Positions 1-10,200 of a stretch of DNA of 64,000 bases are shown piece after piece. The stretch lies in assembly GCA_946811695.1 (NCBI GenBank), contig OX328128.1, positions 79,857,666 through 79,921,665 of the forward strand, given 5' to 3'. Position numbers and translations under genes: made by a program. Origin of the DNA: Gonocerus acuteangulatus (Eukaryota > Arthropoda > Insecta > Hemiptera > Coreidae). The notes beneath the pieces are model-generated. The model had not been told where the DNA came from and did no database searches. It worked only from the letters and a program-made list of their open reading frames with translations. Each line of letters begins with the position of its first letter. Position 1 is the stretch's first letter.

Positions 1-146
1 CTATCGTCCCTTAGCCGGCATTACCTCCCATGCTTTTTATTACCCGCAATTTTATATTTTCGCGGGTTCCTGCTGAGATATGCATAGAGGCAAGTGAGGC
101 GTAGTGTGACCTTGACGGTGTTGTTGGATCTCACCTCGCTGTTACA
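1..146 (-). repeat. 3' LTR (partial) of the Gypsy element
   Basis: It matches 4763-4908 base for base except at 71 and 119. In element orientation the LTR begins TGTAACAG at position 146. The pol stop codon (131-133) lies inside the LTR, a compact arrangement common in Gypsy elements. Confidence 0.95.
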
Positions 147-3100
147 GTGCTCCCCCCAACAACGGCGTCAAGGAACTTAACATTTGGCCTCCTAACTCGT
201 CCGTATCGACTGATGGTAGATGATGGATCCTGTTTCTGGATGCGTTCTGAGGTTTGCGTTGGCATTTCCTTCTCTGTGATTGGGGTCTTCTTAGAGATGT
301 CTGTGTCTTCCTCAGATGCTCCTAAAAGGTAGGCAGGTTTCACTCGGTCTAACGATACCGTGAGTTCGCGATTTGGAAGTTTTATAGTTGCCAGCTTCTC
401 AGTTCGGCTTATAACAAGATAGGGTCCAGAATACGGAGGAACAAGGGACGTCCTTATCTTGTCTTCACGCAAGAACACATGGCTGCAAGTATTCAAGGCT
501 TGTGGGACGAAGATGCTTTTATTCTTCTTCCTGAATTCGGTTGGACTCAGTTGGTTTAATGCCTCTTTTAAGTTATCGAGGAAGTTGTGGAGATTAGTGC
601 CAACTTTAGAAGGAACAAAGAAGTCTCCAGGTAGGCGGATGGTCTGGCCATAGACTGCCTCCGCAGTACTATAGTCTGTATCCTCTCGAATAGTAGCCCT
701 TAAACCTAACAATACCGTAGGAAGAATCCGTGTCCACTTCTTGATATTTAAATGCGACATAAGAGCTGATTTCAGGGTCCTATGCCATCGTTCCACGATT
801 CCATTGGCCTGAGGATGGTAAGGAGTGGTCCGGATTTTCTGTGTTCCCAACAGATTTGCCAGCCTCATGAACAAATCGCTCTCAAATTGTCGTCCTTGGT
901 CAGTTGTGATTTTCATTGGAACACCAAATCTGCAGATCCAGCCCTCGTAGAATGCGATTGCAATCTCCTCGGCTGTGATATTCTCGATTGGGATTGCCTC
1001 CGTCCACCTGGTAAATCGGTCAATCATCGTAAGGCAATATTTCATGTTATCTGCCGGAGGAAGTGGGCCTATGATGTCGATGTGGACGTGTTCAAATCTA
1101 CCTGCTTCCGGAAAACATCCAGTTGGTGTCACTGTGTGCCTTGTAACTTTGGCCTTTTGACATGCGACGCAACAACGCGACCAATCTCCAACGTCCTTGT
1201 TCAAGCTCGGCCAGAAATACTTCTGCGCGATCATTTTCCTTGATGCGGTCGTTCCTGGATGACTTAGCCCATGGAGTAGGTCGAACGTAGATTTACGAAT
1301 CGATTTGGGCAGGTATATGCGGACTCGATCGGAAGAGGTTTCGCACAGAACAGGTTTGGTAGCCCCTGGTAAATTAAGAAGTTTGAGAGTGATGTTCGGA
1401 CGATTTCTTAATGCTTCTACCTCAGGGTCATTACGCTGTAGGTCTACTAAATGGTCAAGATCTTCAGTGATATTTATCTCCTCTACTCTAGAAAGAGCAT
1501 CGGCAACAGAGTTGTCTGGTCCCTCTACGTGTCTAATATCCGTAGTGAATTCACTGACGAAATTCAGCCACCGTAATCTAATCGGAGATGCTGAAGTCGC
1601 CTTCTGATGCATCGAGTAGACGATTGGTTTGTGGTCGGTAAGGATATGAAACTGCCTTCCTTCTATAATTGGGCGGAAGTACCGTACTGCTGAGTAGATG
1701 GCAAGCAGTTCTCGATCGTAAGTCGAGTAGGACTGTTGTGCTTCATTTAGGGCCTTCGAAAAAAATCCGAGGGGTAGCCATTCTCCCGCTTCTTTCTGCT
1801 GGAGAACTGCACCCATACATTGATTAGATGCGTCACAAGCAAGAGAAAGTTCTGCAGATGGCTTAGGATGGGCTAATTGGGCAGCATTTTTGAGAAGTGA
1901 TTTGCATTTCTCAAATGCTTTTTCGCTGTCTGCGGTCCAGGCAACAGGTGTGCGATCGTTTTTCTTCGCTCCATGAAGATATTTGTTTAACGATTTCATG
2001 GCTTCGGCTGCTTGTGGAATACAAGGTCTGTAAAAATTGATGATACCCAAAAAACGTCGGAGTGCTCGAATATCCGGTGGTTTCGGGTATTCCATGATTG
2101 CTGTGACCTTCTCCTCTTTGGGTAGGACTCCTTTCGGGCTAACCTCATATCCTAGGAACTTGAGGCTGCTGACGCCGAACTCGCATTTTTCCGGGTTTAA
2201 GGTCAATCCATTGTCCTCGAGTCGTTTGAAGACTTCCTTCAAGTGATTCTCGTGTTCTGCCTGGCTGTTTGAGGCAATCAACATGTCATCAATTAGGACG
2301 AACACATATGGCAAGTCTCGAAATAGGTTGTCCATGAAGCGTTGAAATGTTTGCGCCGCGTTCCGAAGCCCAAAGCACATCTTCATGAACTCGAACAGCC
2401 CAAAAGGTGTTGTAACGGCCGTTTTGGGTATATCCTGCTGACGTATGGGAATGTGATAATAGGCACGTACTAGATCTAACCTTGTGAATATCTGGGTGCC
2501 GTAAAGGTTGTTCCTGAAATCCATCAAGTGTGGAACTCCATATCTGTCGGGTACAGTTTGAGAGTTCAACTGTCTGTAATCACCGCATGGTCGTACTCCT
2601 CCATCAGGCTTGTCGACAACGTGGAGCGCACTTGACCATTGGCTCTTAGAGGGTCTACATATTCCAAGTTCCACCATACGGTGAAATTCTTCCTTCACCT
2701 GCTGATATTTGTCTGGAGGTAGTCGTCGGGCCTTGGCGTACACGGGTGGACCTGAAGTCTCTATGATATGCTCCGTATCGTGCTTCTCCGGTTCCCTCGT
2801 TGATGATGGTCTTGTCAATCCGGGGAATTTTTTCAACAGATCAGCAAAGGGATGTCCCTTAGGCACTGCTGAGATGGTTATCGGGATCTCCTTGACAATT
2901 TTTCCTTTCGAAGTTAATCCAGTAGTCCGGTCAATCAGCTGTCTTCCTTTTAGGTCGACGAGTAGGTTGTAGCTGTACATGAAGTCGGCTCCAATTATTG
3001 GCTTGGGTACTTCAGCTAACACAAACATCCACTTGAATTCTCGTCTGAGTCCTAAGTCGAGTCTGAGTTCTTGTTCGCCGAAAGTACTAATTTTTGTCCC

Positions 3101-3307
3101 GTTCGCTGCGAACAATGTATATGTTGAGGTCTTTCGAGGCTTAATGGGAGGTGGGAGTACAGATATTGCAGCCCCCGTATCAATCAAGAAGGACTGTCCC
3201 GTCCGCCGATCGGATATGAAAAGGCGGCGTTGGACATCCGCGGTTCCGGTAGCCGCTATTTCCGGTCCGCTGAGAAGTTTCCCTGATGCAGCTTTGTCCA
3301 TGCACAA
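131..3307 (-). CDS. pol: Gypsy Pol polyprotein (PR-RT-RNaseH-IN)
   Basis: The 1058-codon open frame carries the domains in standard Gypsy order. Protease has DTG at about residue 43. Reverse transcriptase has its first catalytic Asp in RLDLV near 278 and the palm motif IDDM near 339, where YLDD or a similar form is usual. RNase H has CDAS near 491, DREL near 531 and TDHKP near 557. Integrase has an HHCC finger (His 679 and 683, Cys 712/713 and 716) and a D,D35E triad at about 744, 803 and 839. No stop or frameshift interrupts it. The frame opens without an ATG (the first codon listed is TTG), so expression most likely depends on -1 frameshifting from gag at 3277-3283. The protein should work inside cytoplasmic particles and then integrate cDNA in the nucleus. 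Confidence 0.95.
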   Translation of the reverse strand: MCMDKAASGKLLSGPEIAATGTADVQRRLFISDRRTGQSFLIDTGAAISVLPPPIKPRKTSTYTLFAANGTKISTFGEQELRLDLGLRREFKWMFVLAEVPKPIIGADFMYSYNLLVDLKGRQLIDRTTGLTSKGKIVKEIPITISAVPKGHPFADLLKKFPGLTRPSSTREPEKHDTEHIIETSGPPVYAKARRLPPDKYQQVKEEFHRMVELGICRPSKSQWSSALHVVDKPDGGVRPCGDYRQLNSQTVPDRYGVPHLMDFRNNLYGTQIFTRLDLVRAYYHIPIRQQDIPKTAVTTPFGLFEFMKMCFGLRNAAQTFQRFMDNLFRDLPYVFVLIDDMLIASNSQAEHENHLKEVFKRLEDNGLTLNPEKCEFGVSSLKFLGYEVSPKGVLPKEEKVTAIMEYPKPPDIRALRRFLGIINFYRPCIPQAAEAMKSLNKYLHGAKKNDRTPVAWTADSEKAFEKCKSLLKNAAQLAHPKPSAELSLACDASNQCMGAVLQQKEAGEWLPLGFFSKALNEAQQSYSTYDRELLAIYSAVRYFRPIIEGRQFHILTDHKPIVYSMHQKATSASPIRLRWLNFVSEFTTDIRHVEGPDNSVADALSRVEEINITEDLDHLVDLQRNDPEVEALRNRPNITLKLLNLPGATKPVLCETSSDRVRIYLPKSIRKSTFDLLHGLSHPGTTASRKMIAQKYFWPSLNKDVGDWSRCCVACQKAKVTRHTVTPTGCFPEAGRFEHVHIDIIGPLPPADNMKYCLTMIDRFTRWTEAIPIENITAEEIAIAFYEGWICRFGVPMKITTDQGRQFESDLFMRLANLLGTQKIRTTPYHPQANGIVERWHRTLKSALMSHLNIKKWTRILPTVLLGLRATIREDTDYSTAEAVYGQTIRLPGDFFVPSKVGTNLHNFLDNLKEALNQLSPTEFRKKNKSIFVPQALNTCSHVFLREDKIRTSLVPPYSGPYLVISRTEKLATIKLPNRELTVSLDRVKPAYLLGASEEDTDISKKTPITEKEMPTQTSERIQKQDPSSTISRYGRVRRPNVKFLDAVVGGSTVTAR
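147..159 (-). other. Polypurine tract of the Gypsy element
   Basis: On the minus strand TTGGGGGGAGCAC sits directly before the first base of the 3' LTR, where plus-strand DNA priming takes place in LTR elements. It is also translated as part of the pol C-terminus. Confidence 0.7.
3240..3283 (-). promoter_or_regulatory. Programmed -1 ribosomal frameshift signal (gag-pol)
   Basis: On the minus strand the heptamer GGGAAAC (3283-3277) is in the gag zero frame as G GGA AAC. The GGA codon starts at 3282, which is 822 bases (274 codons) from the ATG at 4104. Slipping back one base enters exactly the pol frame, at codon CTT 3277. After a six-base spacer a GC-rich hairpin follows: GCGG (3270-3267) with CCGC (3243-3240) and CCGG (3265-3262) with CCGG (3249-3246), enclosing a 12-base loop. 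The gag TAG stop (3258-3256) is in that loop. X XXY YYZ heptamers with a structure 5-9 bases downstream are the established -1 signal. Confidence 0.85.
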
Positions 3308-4104
3308 GGAGATTCACATTTCTTTGCAGCATCCTTGAATCGGTGATGATAGAAGCATAGCCAATTTGGATCGTTAAACTTCCTTGAATTGCTTCGTGGT
3401 CGCCGGGAGTAACGGGTTGGTGTCCTGCTCCTTCCTCTCCTGCGTGGTCCATCTTGAGCGCTAAGTGCTGCCACCTGTCTCGTAAGTTGGTCTATTTTGG
3501 CTTCCAAACTAGCAATGGTGGTCTGTGAGCTAGAGGGTCTTTCATTGGAAGAAACTCCTGCGATATCCACAGGTTGGACAACTTCCTGAATCTTATCAGC
3601 AATCTCGGCTAATTTCTCTATCTCAGATTGCCCGGTGCTTATCAGGATAGCTTGCATGTTTTGTGGTAGAGATCGAAGCCAAAGAGTTTTCAAAACACCA
3701 GTAGGAACTGATTCACCAGCTAGCCGTTTCATCTGTCGTAAAAATCTGGTAGGCTTGTCGTCTCCTAGTTGTTTACCTTCTAACAACTCCTGGATTTTCC
3801 TCGTCTCCGAATCAGAGTAGACACTGACAAGTCTGTCTTTGAGGTCTTCATAAGGTCTCTCACCTGGCCTCTTGACAATATCGGCAGCCTGAAGTAAAAT
3901 TTCGCTGTCTATCCTTGGAACGACGGTGTGGAATCTGGTGACACTATTAGTGATACCGGCTCTAGTAAATACCGACTCGACCTGACAAAACCAAAGTTCT
4001 GGGTCTTTCTTGATAAATGGTGGGATTTTGTCGGATGCCGTAAATGCAGAGCAAAAGTCAACTTTATCAGTTTTAGTAAGAACAGTCTCATCCTGATCTT
4101 CCAT
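3256..4104 (-). CDS. gag: Gypsy Gag protein
   Basis: The frame is open from a TTG at 4137, but the first ATG is at 4104 (MEDQDE..., about 282 residues), which I prefer as the start. The body is helical and charged, like the capsid of insect Gypsy elements. It is followed by an Arg/Ser-rich basic stretch and, near the C-terminus, a Cys/His cluster (CFYHHRF...KKC...PC) in the position of a nucleocapsid zinc finger, though it does not match the classic CCHC spacing. Gag ends at TAG 3256-3258 and overlaps the pol frame by about 50 bases. Its role is particle assembly and RNA packaging. Confidence 0.88.
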   Translation of the reverse strand: MEDQDETVLTKTDKVDFCSAFTASDKIPPFIKKDPELWFCQVESVFTRAGITNSVTRFHTVVPRIDSEILLQAADIVKRPGERPYEDLKDRLVSVYSDSETRKIQELLEGKQLGDDKPTRFLRQMKRLAGESVPTGVLKTLWLRSLPQNMQAILISTGQSEIEKLAEIADKIQEVVQPVDIAGVSSNERPSSSQTTIASLEAKIDQLTRQVAALSAQDGPRRRGRSRTPTRYSRRPRSNSRKFNDPNWLCFYHHRFKDAAKKCESPCAWTKLHQGNFSADRK

Positions 4105-4298
4105 CTTTATAATTTTAACCAAAAAATAAGAAACCAAAAAAATTTTATCTTATATATATATACCTAATTATTTTAAAAATTATATTAAGTGACTAGGATA
4201 TCTAAAGAAAATATATTAATAGAATATAAACATTAGTGCATACAAATTAGGGTATGAAAAATATGACGTCACAACCATGCAATTTGCCAACCTCTCAA

Positions 4299-4317
4299 GA
4301 TCACGTCGGGGTCACCA
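4299..4317 (-). other. Primer binding site of the Gypsy element
   Basis: One base inside the 5' LTR the minus strand reads TGGTGACCCCGACGTGATC. It begins TGG, the complement of a tRNA 3' CCA end, as expected for a tRNA primer site. I cannot assign the tRNA. Confidence 0.75.
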
Positions 4318-4318
4318 C

Positions 4319-4908
4319 TGTTACCTCTTTGGAGGTAATCGATTTTTGAGGGTGAGGTAATTCTAAAATAATAAATAAATAAATCTGTTTAATTAATGAC
4401 AATATAATTAATGAAAGGACATGCTTCTTGCATACTACGGATAATAATAATTAAAATAAAATATAAACAAATCTTTTACATGCACCGATATAAATAATTA
4501 GTTTTATTTGCTCATTCTTTTATCAATAAAATGAAAAATAAATAGAAATTAAAAAGGTGCTACTCTGCATGCTTTTATAAAAAAATATAATAAATATGAG
4601 CATGTTTCATGCATCCCTAATTGCACTCATATACTTATGCTTAACAACTAACATATGTTCCTTAGGCTATTACTTGCGCAAGTAAATCATATATAGTATG
4701 GTCTGGCATCAGTGAATCCCACTATAAACTTTCGACACTATTTCACAACAGCACATGGTGTCCTATCGTCCCTTAGCCGGCATTACCTCCCATGCTTTTT
4801 ATTACCCGCAATTTTATATTTTCGCGGGTTCCCGCTGAGATATGCATAGAGGCAAGTGAGGCGTAGTGTGACCTTGACGGCGTTGTTGGATCTCACCTCG
4901 CTGTTACA
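4319..4908 (-). repeat. 5' LTR of the Gypsy element (590 bp)
   Basis: On the plus strand it is bounded by TGTTACC... and ...GTTACA, so the short inverted ends are TGTTAC and TGTAAC. The right end matches the partial LTR at 1-146. The left end is fixed by the adjacent primer site. It is AT-rich (4140-4700 region) with no other coding content. Confidence 0.88.
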
Positions 4909-5760
4909 AATTTATAAATAAACCAGACAGTTTCTGGGAGAAGGTGATATTTCTTGACGAGTCAAAATTTAACATTTTTGGGTCAGATGGAAGGTCAAAA
5001 CTGTGGAGAAAACCAAAGGAAGCATTCAAGAGCAATAATTGAAAACCAACATTTAAACACGGAGTTGGAAGTGTCAAGGTGTGGGGGTGTGTTAGTTCAT
5101 CTGGTGTAGGAAATTTAGTGTTTGTTGATGGAATTATGAACCAAAACGTTTATTTGGATATTCTAAGGGGTAATTTAAAACAAATCGGCTGAAAAACTCA
5201 GAATTGGGCAAAGATACTTTTTCCAATAAGATAATGACCCCAAACTCACAGCTAAAAAAGTAAAGGAATGGTTGCTCTATAATGTTCCAAATAAATTAAA
5301 AACACCTCACATTTACCTGGCCTAAACCCCGTTTAACACCTATGGGATGAACTTGGTCGGAGAGTGAAAAATCAGAACATCCGAACGAAAGAAGAGCTCA
5401 AAACTGCACTACAGACAGATGAATTGAAATTAATAATCTAGTAACAAAACAACTGGTTTGGAGTATGAAGCACATAGCACTTGAAATCCTAAAATGAAAA
5501 GGAGGATCCACAAGTTATTAAAAAAAAATTATGTAAATTTAATCATGCTTTATTTGTAATGTATGGAAACTTTTTTGATATACTTTTTTTAAATTATGAT
5601 AAATTTAATATTTACTAACTTATTATTGCTTTAAATGAACTTATATATGTTAAACAAAAAAATGCTACACAAATAATATTATAGCACATTTCTTGAATTC
5701 CTTTATTTGCATATATCAAATTATAATTGGGTGTATGGAAACTTTTTTGACTGAGTGTAT
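4909..5760 (+). pseudogene. Tc1-like transposon 3' half, dead, split by the Gypsy element
   Basis: Reading on from the LTR border, the frame gives NKPDSFWEKVIFLDESKFN, a Tc1 transposase catalytic segment with the first Asp. Further on are remnants of the QxDNDPK box, the PGLNPV...LWDELGRRV block and the C-terminal VWSMKH...KGGSTSY end. Several stops break the frame. At 5334-5336 the codon where the catalytic Glu of D,D34E should stand is TAA. The 3' terminal repeat has two direct copies of TGTATGGAAACTTTTTTGA (near 5560 and 5732), an IR/DR layout known in this superfamily, ending near 5758 beside TA. The 5' half lies beyond the Gypsy element, outside the window. Confidence 0.88.
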
Positions 5761-6136
5761 ATATTGTAATGATCTAAAAGGGAAGGGGGTGCTCTAGAAA
5801 GAGTCAGTTTCTGGCATAGCAAAGAGTAGCATTCCTATTCAAAATAAAGGCTAAGTTATATTCCATAAGTCCATCACAAATATTATCTTTTGTCAACAAA
5901 TTAAATAAATAAAAGGGATAGCAATTGGCAGTGCTAAGCTTGGCAGTATTTATTTTTTTTAAAAAGGCAGTGTGAAAAAAAAGAAGAGCCCAAATGTCTC
6001 GGCTAGGAGCGATAAGGCATAGAGAGATACAAGTTTCCCAGGAAGATAAGAATAGAGGTGCTTCCAAAAATGCCCTTTGAACATCCAAGTGGCGATCGCT
6101 GAAGCCAAACGCCCTTGGCTAGGTGGGAGTAACGCC

Positions 6137-6225
6137 TATAAAAAGGGCTTTCCCCCACCACTCGATCTCAGTCGAGCACCAGAGACGAAGGGCACACGAT
6201 CTCTCTGCAGAACCAGCTGGTAAGC
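6137..6225 (+). promoter_or_regulatory. Orphan TATA plus initiator core promoter, possibly of a solo LTR
   Basis: TATAAAAAG at 6137 is followed by the arthropod initiator TCAGT at 6168, whose A (6170) lies 33 bases downstream. A splice-donor-like CTG|GTAAGC follows near 6219. The block 6050-6400 is clearly more GC-rich than its surroundings. No open gene follows on the plus strand, so a solo LTR or a transposon promoter is the likeliest origin. LTR ends could not be fixed. Confidence 0.4.
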
Positions 6226-6420
6226 CGACACCAAGCTCTCACTTCATCTTCACTTGATGGCCAGACACCACTCTATGATCTAGCAGCCGACCATCATTCT
6301 CCTCAACATGCCGACAAAACTATGACCAGTCTGCCTCTTCACTTCCAGAACATCATCCGCATCATAAGCTGAGTATAACTCAATAACTGCCAATACTCAA
6401 TTAAATTCAAAAGCTAGCAA

Positions 6421-7042
<622 letters not shown>

Positions 7043-7261
7043 AATTTTAACGGGGGTCATTTTGGGATTCTACTAGGTAGAATCGATGAAGTTTTTCAGA
7101 AATCCTATCATGAGAGCAACCATAAGAGAATAAGTACATTCCTTCGGAAAGAGCTAAAATAAATTAATGAAAAGTTAGAGTTTTAATAATACATAACTTC
7201 CAACCAATTTAAAATACATAATTGAGAAAAAGGGACACAATCGTATAATATAAATACATAC

Positions 7262-10200
7262 CTGAATGGGAAGCTAATTCACTTTCTACAGCAGTAAGTG
7301 TCTCGTCGACCTGATCTAAGAGTTTGTAGAATGACTCTTTATTCGATACTAAAGCCAGTGTTTTTTCGTGGTCTTCAACTTTTTGAAGGAGAATGTCTTT
7401 GTAACGAGGATTTTCTTCAGCGACTTTCCTTAATTTTTCTGAAGTTTTTTCAAACCCAGCTAGAAAAATCAGAAAGGATAATGCAGTTGGTAGTCACAAA
7501 ATAACACTTCTTATTTTTTCATTACAAGTGAAAGACTCAGAATGTCCAACTCAACTAATTTTAGTGTGTTTTAATAAAATTCTTATATCAGATGTCATTC
7601 GGAAAGCTTAGGATAGAAACCGCGAATCATCTGCGTTATGAGAGTTTTCATAATAAATAAATAAAGGATAGAAACCCTATATGTTTTAACATTAATTGTG
7701 TGATCTTCTCAGGGCAGAAGGATTAACATGAAACCAATTATGTGACTTGCGACAATTAAATATTCCATCCCGTGTGAATGTGGCCTTGTCTGTCCATAAA
7801 ATGTTTTCACCGAACTGAGGATTAACATATCCTCCCTGAAAACATTTCAAATTATTCGTAAAGTTTGGAATACAATAATTCAAATTTAATCAATCTTGAA
7901 ATGTTTTTGAACACTCCTCCCAAAATGTCTCATCAAAACATGAGGTATTTAAAAAGTAACAAAATTCCATTCCACATTTTTTGAAAAAAGGGAGCCAATC
8001 GTTCAACCTATCACTTAATAAACTTCCACTTCATTTGCAGAGATTTAATGCTTATTAAATGTACGAGTTTTCCTGTAAGTAGTGAATCTGCAGACCGTTA
8101 GGGGGCTGAGAAAAAAATTCGCTAGAAACCTCTGATTTATTGAGAAAAACGCAAGTGCGTTATTAGACATTCTATCAATGAGTGAATTAAATCACTGTTT
8201 TCTTAAAGGAAATTTTGTCTATTTTACTATGGCATAATTAGAATTTAATTATCATGAACAGTTTTTGAGCAATCTTTCCTTATTCAATAAAAAATATGTC
8301 TACGTTAAAAATACAGAAAATTGTACATAACTCCTTTTCTCTTTGGAATCGGACCATACTTCAAATAAATTTTTTTGTTGGAAATTATGTCTAGAATCAC
8401 CTCCTAGAGTTTGGCTACTTGAACCTGAACTACCCTGTCCACAGGGTGTCCACAAAAAAAAAAAAAAAAAAAAAAAAAAAATGCTTAACTTCGGGAATCA
8501 ATGCAGGATGAAAAAAGAAAGAAAAAAAGTCCTTCGGCATTTTTCTCGTTTTTGCTTTGTTTCCGAGAAAAATGCAAAAAAATAAAATAAAATAAAATAA
8601 AATATTTAAATTTTGCTATTTATATTAATTTAAATTTTAACGTCCATTTATTATTAACTACAAATTTTAGGACGGGTTATCTATAGGTTACCACCCTTAA
8701 AATATATTATATTTATATATTAAAATATATTATATAAAATATATTTATATTAAAACCAGGTTGAACTATTTAAAAAATACTATGGACGTCGCTAATGGCC
8801 CAGAATTGTCGATGCGCCATTAAAAAAAAAAAAAACATACTATGGAGTAAAAATTAACTAATATTTTCAGGCCTAAATGTCAATAATATGAATTCAATAA
8901 ATTGTCTTCAAATATTGTTATCATGTTTTCCACTGGTGCAATTGATCACAAAACTCACTTTTTCATTTTTTCATTATTACTCTTTCTTTCTGAAATTAAA
9001 ACTTTCCTGTATTTTTTAAATAGGGTGACGTGTTTTCTTTGAAATAGAGTCATATTATTTAGAACAAAAATAAACAAAAGAGGAAAAATACAGTATTTAA
9101 GAGAATTCTCATTATTTTTTATCTTTTGTGCTTGGCATAAAATGGCTTACATTAATAGATTTGCATACAATAATGTGAAAACGGCTGAACTTCATTCTAC
9201 ACAAGAGAAAATCTGTACAGTCAATAAAATTTCATTTACATGTACAAGTTACACACACATTTTTATTTTTTTAATAAATCTAGTACAAATAAAGATTTTG
9301 TAAATTATTTTGAAGACTAGACTAAAAAAAAAAGCCACTCTTGAAGCAAAATTGCCTCACTGAAAGGTGATTGTACCAATAATCTTGCTTTGTCATCAGT
9401 AAATAATATTGGAAAAATGGGATGGTGTACAGATAAGGAATAAATGACTCATTAAAACATTCTTTTCTACTAAAACATTTAAGAAAATTAAAAAGAAAAA
9501 TGATAAAAAACACAACTAAAAGTATGAAATAATTAACAGTCACAAAATGTAAAAATAAACTTACACTTCATGAATGCTCGCACAGGTGCAATAAAGGGCA
9601 TTTTCTGATTTTTAGCAACTTCCGGGTGATAGAACGTTCCAACAGTAACAGTGTTTGCATTAATACGGTCTATCATTTCTCTGAAACTATTCATCTTCTG
9701 TTTCTGTGTGGTATCTTGCGGAATAAGTCTTGGGTGGTTACCTGGGAAAACAGCAATAATCTTTATAATGATAAAATATAGCTTATGATGATTGTATTAA
9801 CATTAATAAAAAATATAAACAATTTCCTTATAAACACTGACCATTGCTAAAGTTATCTTCGAGGTAATCAATAATCCGTGAAGAGTCGGGGATAATTTTC
9901 ACACCATCTTTAAGAACAGGCACTTCTCCTCGAGGATTAATATCCAAGAACCATGATTTGTAATTCTCTCCTTTTGCTAAGTCGACAACTTCATGCTTAA
10001 ATGGTAACTTCTTTTCGAATAAAGCAATCATCACCTAAAATGTCGCCTAAATTAGATGACAGATAAAAGAAAGGACATGGCAGGAATGGCTTCGAACCCA
10101 AAGTGAGTGTTTTAATGCAAAGGTACATATTATGCAAAACAAACAAATATTTTTATTGAACTTTATAATAAAAACTTGAATATCTTATTATTATTTTAAG

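Larger units (their letters stand above)
1..4908 (-). mobile_element. Ty3/Gypsy LTR retrotransposon, nearly complete, young
   Basis: The element reads right to left. Its 5' LTR is 4319-4908, then come the primer binding site, gag, pol, a polypurine tract, and the part of the 3' LTR that is in the window (1-146). Gag and pol are both open, with protease, reverse transcriptase, RNase H and integrase, and there is no env. The 146 comparable LTR bases differ at only two sites (71/4833 and 119/4881), about 1.4 percent, so the insertion is recent. The left LTR edge and its target duplication lie outside the window. The transposase reading frame of a Tc1 element runs right up to the right LTR border, so this copy landed inside it. 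Confidence 0.95.

Noticed and set aside
5804..6088. 94-codon minus-strand open frame
   Set aside because: No conserved motif, and it overlaps AT-rich and promoter-like sequence. It does not supply the missing GDAP1 C-terminus.
7298..7504. 68-codon plus-strand open frame
   Set aside because: It is the antisense shadow of GDAP1-like exon 4.
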